A stretch of 64,000 bases of DNA from Limnohabitans_A sp048020265 (GTDB taxonomy: Bacteria > Pseudomonadota > Gammaproteobacteria > Burkholderiales > Burkholderiaceae_C): assembly GCF_048020265.1 (NCBI RefSeq), contig NZ_CP171843.1, positions 868,001 to 932,000 on the forward strand. Direction: 5' to 3'. Both the position numbers and the translations under genes were made by a program. Below, one piece after another: positions 61,120 through 64,000 of the stretch. Numbering within the stretch: position 1 is the first letter of the stretch; every line of letters starts with the position of its first letter. Below the pieces are notes generated by a model. That model was not told where the DNA came from, did not search any database, and saw only the letters and a program-made list of their open reading frames with translations.

Positions 61120-62358
61120 ATGGCACAACAAGAACAAAAAGCCCGGATCTTGTCGGGCAAATGGTTGCGCAGGGGCATTGGTGGTCTGATTTTTCTGACG
61201 GCGATGGTGGTGGCTGTTCCTGCCGTGCTGAACCAGCAAAGCAGCCACGCTGTCGTCAATGCACCTGTGTTGTCGGTGCATTCGCCCATTTCCGGCACGG
61301 TGCAAGATTTCAATGCTACCGCCGGCCAAGCAGTGTCTTCGGAGACGCCGCTGGGTCGGGTGCTCAGTCTGCGGGCGCGTGAGAGCCTGGAGAATGAGCT
61401 GCTGAGTTTGCAAGAGCGGCTGCAAGGCTTGCAAAGCCAGCAAACCGATTGGCAGCGGCTTCAGCGTGCATTTGAGCAACGTGCCAAGCGACACGCTGAC
61501 CATGAGCTGGCCAGATTGCAGGAGCAGTTGGCCGAGGTGGCGGCTCAGGCCACTGCTCAGCAGGCGCAATTGCGCCAAGACGCGGACACCCTGGCTCGCC
61601 AGGAGCGATTGGCTCGGGAGAATTTCATCTCGCCGCTGCAAATCGATGCCGCCCGCAATGCTTTGCAAGCCAGTCAGGCCCGGCTCGAAGCCATCCAGGC
61701 GCGTGAAAAAATGCTGCGCATCGAAGGTGCGGCTGTGCGCGATCAGGTGTACCTGGGGCAGGGGCGCAACGATGTGCCCTACAGCCAACAAAAACTGGAG
61801 GACTTGCGCATCCAGATGGCCGAACTGCACACCCGGTTGCGTGAAACGCAAAGCCGCGTGCAACAAATTCAACACCAGTTGGCCCAAGGTGGTGACGGTC
61901 AGCAAGCGCTGCAGGAGGCCCCTTTCAACGCCCCTGTGCAAGGCTTGCTGTGGCGCAAATTTTTCGCCAACGGCAGCGAGGTCACTGCGGGCGCCGAGCT
62001 GGCCCAGGTCATTCACTGCCGTGATGCCTTTGTGGATGTGGCGGTGCCTGAAAGCCAGCTACACCACATGTCCCCTGGCACGCTGGTGCAATACCGCCTG
62101 TTGGGCACCAGCGATTGGCTGCAGGGCAAAGTGCGCGCCACCAGTGGCAGCGGCAACACCGGTGTTGACTTGACCCTGGCCGCGCAGTTGCGTCGCGAGC
62201 GCAACGAGGGCCGGGTGCTGGTCGATATTCGGCCGCAAGACTTGCCCCAACCCGAGTCCAGCCTGTGCTACGCCGGCCGCGTGGTGGATGTGAAGATTCC
62301 GCGCAGCTGGAACCCCCAGATGTTGTTCAGCCGCGTGACCGCCATGGGCACAACATGA
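61120..62358 (+). CDS. HlyD-family membrane-fusion/adaptor protein
   Basis: A 412-residue membrane-anchored adaptor. It has one N-terminal transmembrane helix (about residues 21-40), a lipoyl-like half (SPISGTVQDFNATAGQAV), a long coiled coil (about residues 90-250) and a C-terminal beta domain (APVQGLLWRKFFANGSEV). This is the layout of HlyD/EmrA and of Alg44-type polysaccharide co-polymerases, but no PilZ domain precedes the helix. It starts at ATG 61120 behind AGGGG and is followed 7 bp later by a glycosyltransferase gene on the same strand. It may link the synthase to the periplasm. Confidence 0.85.
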   Translation: MAQQEQKARILSGKWLRRGIGGLIFLTAMVVAVPAVLNQQSSHAVVNAPVLSVHSPISGTVQDFNATAGQAVSSETPLGRVLSLRARESLENELLSLQERLQGLQSQQTDWQRLQRAFEQRAKRHADHELARLQEQLAEVAAQATAQQAQLRQDADTLARQERLARENFISPLQIDAARNALQASQARLEAIQAREKMLRIEGAAVRDQVYLGQGRNDVPYSQQKLEDLRIQMAELHTRLRETQSRVQQIQHQLAQGGDGQQALQEAPFNAPVQGLLWRKFFANGSEVTAGAELAQVIHCRDAFVDVAVPESQLHHMSPGTLVQYRLLGTSDWLQGKVRATSGSGNTGVDLTLAAQLRRERNEGRVLVDIRPQDLPQPESSLCYAGRVVDVKIPRSWNPQMLFSRVTAMGTT

Positions 62359-62365
62359 TCACCAC

Positions 62366-64000
62366 GTGATTGACGAGAACCTTATCCCGCTGCTGTTGGT
62401 GCTGGGGCTGTTTGCCCTGTTGTGGGACACGCGCCGCGACCACCCTCATGTCAGGCTGGCGGTGACCCTGGTGCCTGCGGTGTTGTTGCTGCCTTACCTG
62501 GTGTGGCGCGTGGGCTCGACCTTGCAGGTGGCGGGTGGGCAAGGCTGGCAGGCCCAAGCCTGGATCTGGGCGGTGGGCCTGATCGAGTTGCTGGCGCTTT
62601 TGGAAGTGGGCACCTTTTTGCTGATCATGAGCCGCATCAACACCCGCAGCGCCCAGGCCGATGCGGTCGATGGCGCGGCCGTGTTGGGCCAGCCTGAGGT
62701 GGATGTGTTCATTCCCACCTACAACGAGCCACTGGATGTGCTGGAGAAAACCATCCTGGGTGCGCAGGCCATCGATTACCCGAACAAGACGGTTTGGGTG
62801 TTGGACGACGGCCGCCGCGATTGGTTACAGGCCTATTGCGCCCGCCACGGCGTGCGTTACCTGACGCGGCCCGACAACCTGCACGCCAAAGCGGGCAACC
62901 TGAACCACGCGCTGCAGCACGCCCGAGGCGCGTTTGTGGCCGTGTTCGACGCCGATTTTGTGCCCTCACGCAGCTTCATTCGGCGCACCTTGGGCTTGTT
63001 TGTGGACGACAGCGTGGGCATTGTGCAAACGCCCCAGCACTTCTACAACAAAGACCCGATCCAGACCAATCTGGGCCTGATGCAGGACTATCCGGACGAG
63101 CAGCGTTTGTTTTTTGATCAGATGGCGGCTTCGCGTGACGCTTGGGAGGCCTCATTTTGCTGCGGCTCCTGCAGCATCATGCGGCGGCAGGCGCTGGATG
63201 CAGCGGGTGGCATCCCGACCGAGAGCATCACCGAGGACCTGCTTACCACCTTGGTCATGCTGCGCCAGGGCTACCGCACGGTGTACCTGAACGAGCGCCT
63301 GAGCATGGGTTTGGCGGCCGAGTCGATCGAGGGCTTTTTTGTGCAGCGTGAACGCTGGTGCCGGGGCGCCATCCAGTCGCTGTTTTTGCGTTGGGGGCCG
63401 TTGGGGCCAGGACTCACGCCCATGCAGCGCCTGCTGTTTTTCCCGACCAGCTGGCTCACCCAATATTTTGTGCGCCTGTTCTTGCTGCTCATCCCGCTGG
63501 CTTACCTCTTGCTGGGCTGGATGCCTTTGCAGTTCACCAACACGGGCGACCTGGTTCGCTTTCAGCTGCCCTTGCTGGCGGGGCTGTTTTTGGCGACCCG
63601 TTGGCTGGTGGGCTCGCACTACATCCCGCTGGTGTCGGTGCCTGCCAGCGTCTTTTCCAGCTTCAGGCTCGCACCAACGGTGCTGGCTTCGCTGATCAAG
63701 CCTTTTGGCAAACCCTTTCGCGTCACGCCCAAGGGTTCGATGTCGGTAGGCGGCCGGCAGGTCGACAGCGTCACCCTCACGCCGATTTTGCTCACTTTGG
63801 GCCTGACCTTGCTGGGGCTGTTGATCAATGTGACGCCCGAGCTGGCGGTGGTGCCTTTCACCGAATTTTTTCCGATCGCGGTGTTTTGGTCTGGCCTGAA
63901 TGTGTTTGCGCTGGCGCTGGCCGCGTTGCTGTGCATCGAAGGGCCGCGCCTGCGCCGCGAAGAGCGTTTTGAGCTGCAAGAACCTGCGCTGCTGCAATGG
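62366..64000 (+). CDS. Cellulose-synthase-like family 2 glycosyltransferase (3' truncated)
   Basis: An open frame of 545 codons without a stop runs off the right edge. It starts at GTG 62366, 7 bp after the HlyD gene; an ATG at 62355 hits a stop at once. N-terminal transmembrane helices (residues about 5-80) precede a GT-A catalytic domain. All processive-synthase residues are visible: Asp147 in VLDDG, Asp195/Asp197 in DAD, Thr289-Asp291 in TED, and Gln327-Trp331 in QRERW. Several membrane helices follow from about residue 355. This is the architecture of BcsA, Alg8 and HasA. No PilZ domain is seen up to the edge. The polymer is unknown. Confidence 0.9.
   Translation, partial: MIDENLIPLLLVLGLFALLWDTRRDHPHVRLAVTLVPAVLLLPYLVWRVGSTLQVAGGQGWQAQAWIWAVGLIELLALLEVGTFLLIMSRINTRSAQADAVDGAAVLGQPEVDVFIPTYNEPLDVLEKTILGAQAIDYPNKTVWVLDDGRRDWLQAYCARHGVRYLTRPDNLHAKAGNLNHALQHARGAFVAVFDADFVPSRSFIRRTLGLFVDDSVGIVQTPQHFYNKDPIQTNLGLMQDYPDEQRLFFDQMAASRDAWEASFCCGSCSIMRRQALDAAGGIPTESITEDLLTTLVMLRQGYRTVYLNERLSMGLAAESIEGFFVQRERWCRGAIQSLFLRWGPLGPGLTPMQRLLFFPTSWLTQYFVRLFLLLIPLAYLLLGWMPLQFTNTGDLVRFQLPLLAGLFLATRWLVGSHYIPLVSVPASVFSSFRLAPTVLASLIKPFGKPFRVTPKGSMSVGGRQVDSVTLTPILLTLGLTLLGLLINVTPELAVVPFTEFFPIAVFWSGLNVFALALAALLCIEGPRLRREERFELQEPALLQW

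Overview
The window reads as a chromosomal segment of a Burkholderiales betaproteobacterium, most likely family Comamonadaceae (a Limnohabitans-, Rhodoferax- or Hydrogenophaga-like genome). Supporting points are high GC content, the DUF3106/DUF3619 sigma-factor operon, a phaC-phaA-phaB cluster preceded by pgeF, the order aminotransferase-uvrB-iscR, and a complete isc operon running into fdx and dnaQ. Genus is inference; no rRNA is present. There is no insertion sequence, prophage, integrase or CRISPR array, and genes are densely packed with many 4-nt stop/start overlaps.

Layout. 1-4.8 kb: 3' end of nadE, glnB, then a leftward operon sigma factor-DUF3619-DUF3106-RDD-dgkA-LOG. 5.1-11.1 kb: branched-chain amino acid synthesis (ilvI, ilvH, ilvC), pssA, and leuA behind a 17-codon leucine-rich leader peptide and attenuator. 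11.2-14.7 kb: a PBP7-type peptidase, an IclR regulator and the N-degron transferases bpt and aat. 14.8-19.7 kb: pgeF and polyhydroxybutyrate synthesis (phaC, phaA, phaB). 19.8-22.3 kb: SPFH/NfeD pair and dusA. 22.3-30.4 kb: GntR regulator divergent from a full propionyl-CoA to succinyl-CoA cassette (scpA, meaB, pccB, pccA, epimerase-like gene). 30.5-36.3 kb: RnfB-like ferredoxin, PHB depolymerase with a basic tail, aromatic/aspartate aminotransferase, uvrB. 36.3-42.4 kb: iscR-iscS-iscU-iscA-hscB-hscA-fdx and dnaQ. 42.4-44.6 kb: tRNA-Val(CAC), a MerR regulator, tRNA-Pro(GGG), an orphan FixJ/LuxR response regulator with a small partner, tRNA-Asn(GTT). 44.6-54.6 kb, all leftward: TonB receptor behind a TPP riboswitch, ferredoxin reductase, ferredoxin, and the assimilatory sulfate operon tauE-cysI-DUF934-cysH-cysD-cysN carrying two related palindromic repeats. 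54.9-64 kb: two branched-chain-type substrate-binding proteins, an HD-GYP protein, a large membrane PAS-GGDEF-EAL protein, an HlyD-type adaptor and a cellulose-synthase-like glycosyltransferase that runs off the right edge.

How it fits together. Carbon storage is represented by both synthesis (phaCAB) and mobilisation (phaZ), with propionyl-CoA handling between them. The sulfate operon has a CysI-type reductase but no flavoprotein CysJ; ferredoxin and ferredoxin-NADP reductase genes lie directly downstream on the same strand and may supply its electrons. The right end is the least ordinary part: periplasmic binding protein, c-di-GMP enzymes, adaptor and polysaccharide synthase look like a ligand-sensing, c-di-GMP-linked exopolysaccharide locus. 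Regulatory RNA signals stand out: a leuA attenuator whose leader ORF may be translated from a leaderless transcript, and a TPP riboswitch in front of a receptor whose sequence alone would be called a siderophore receptor.
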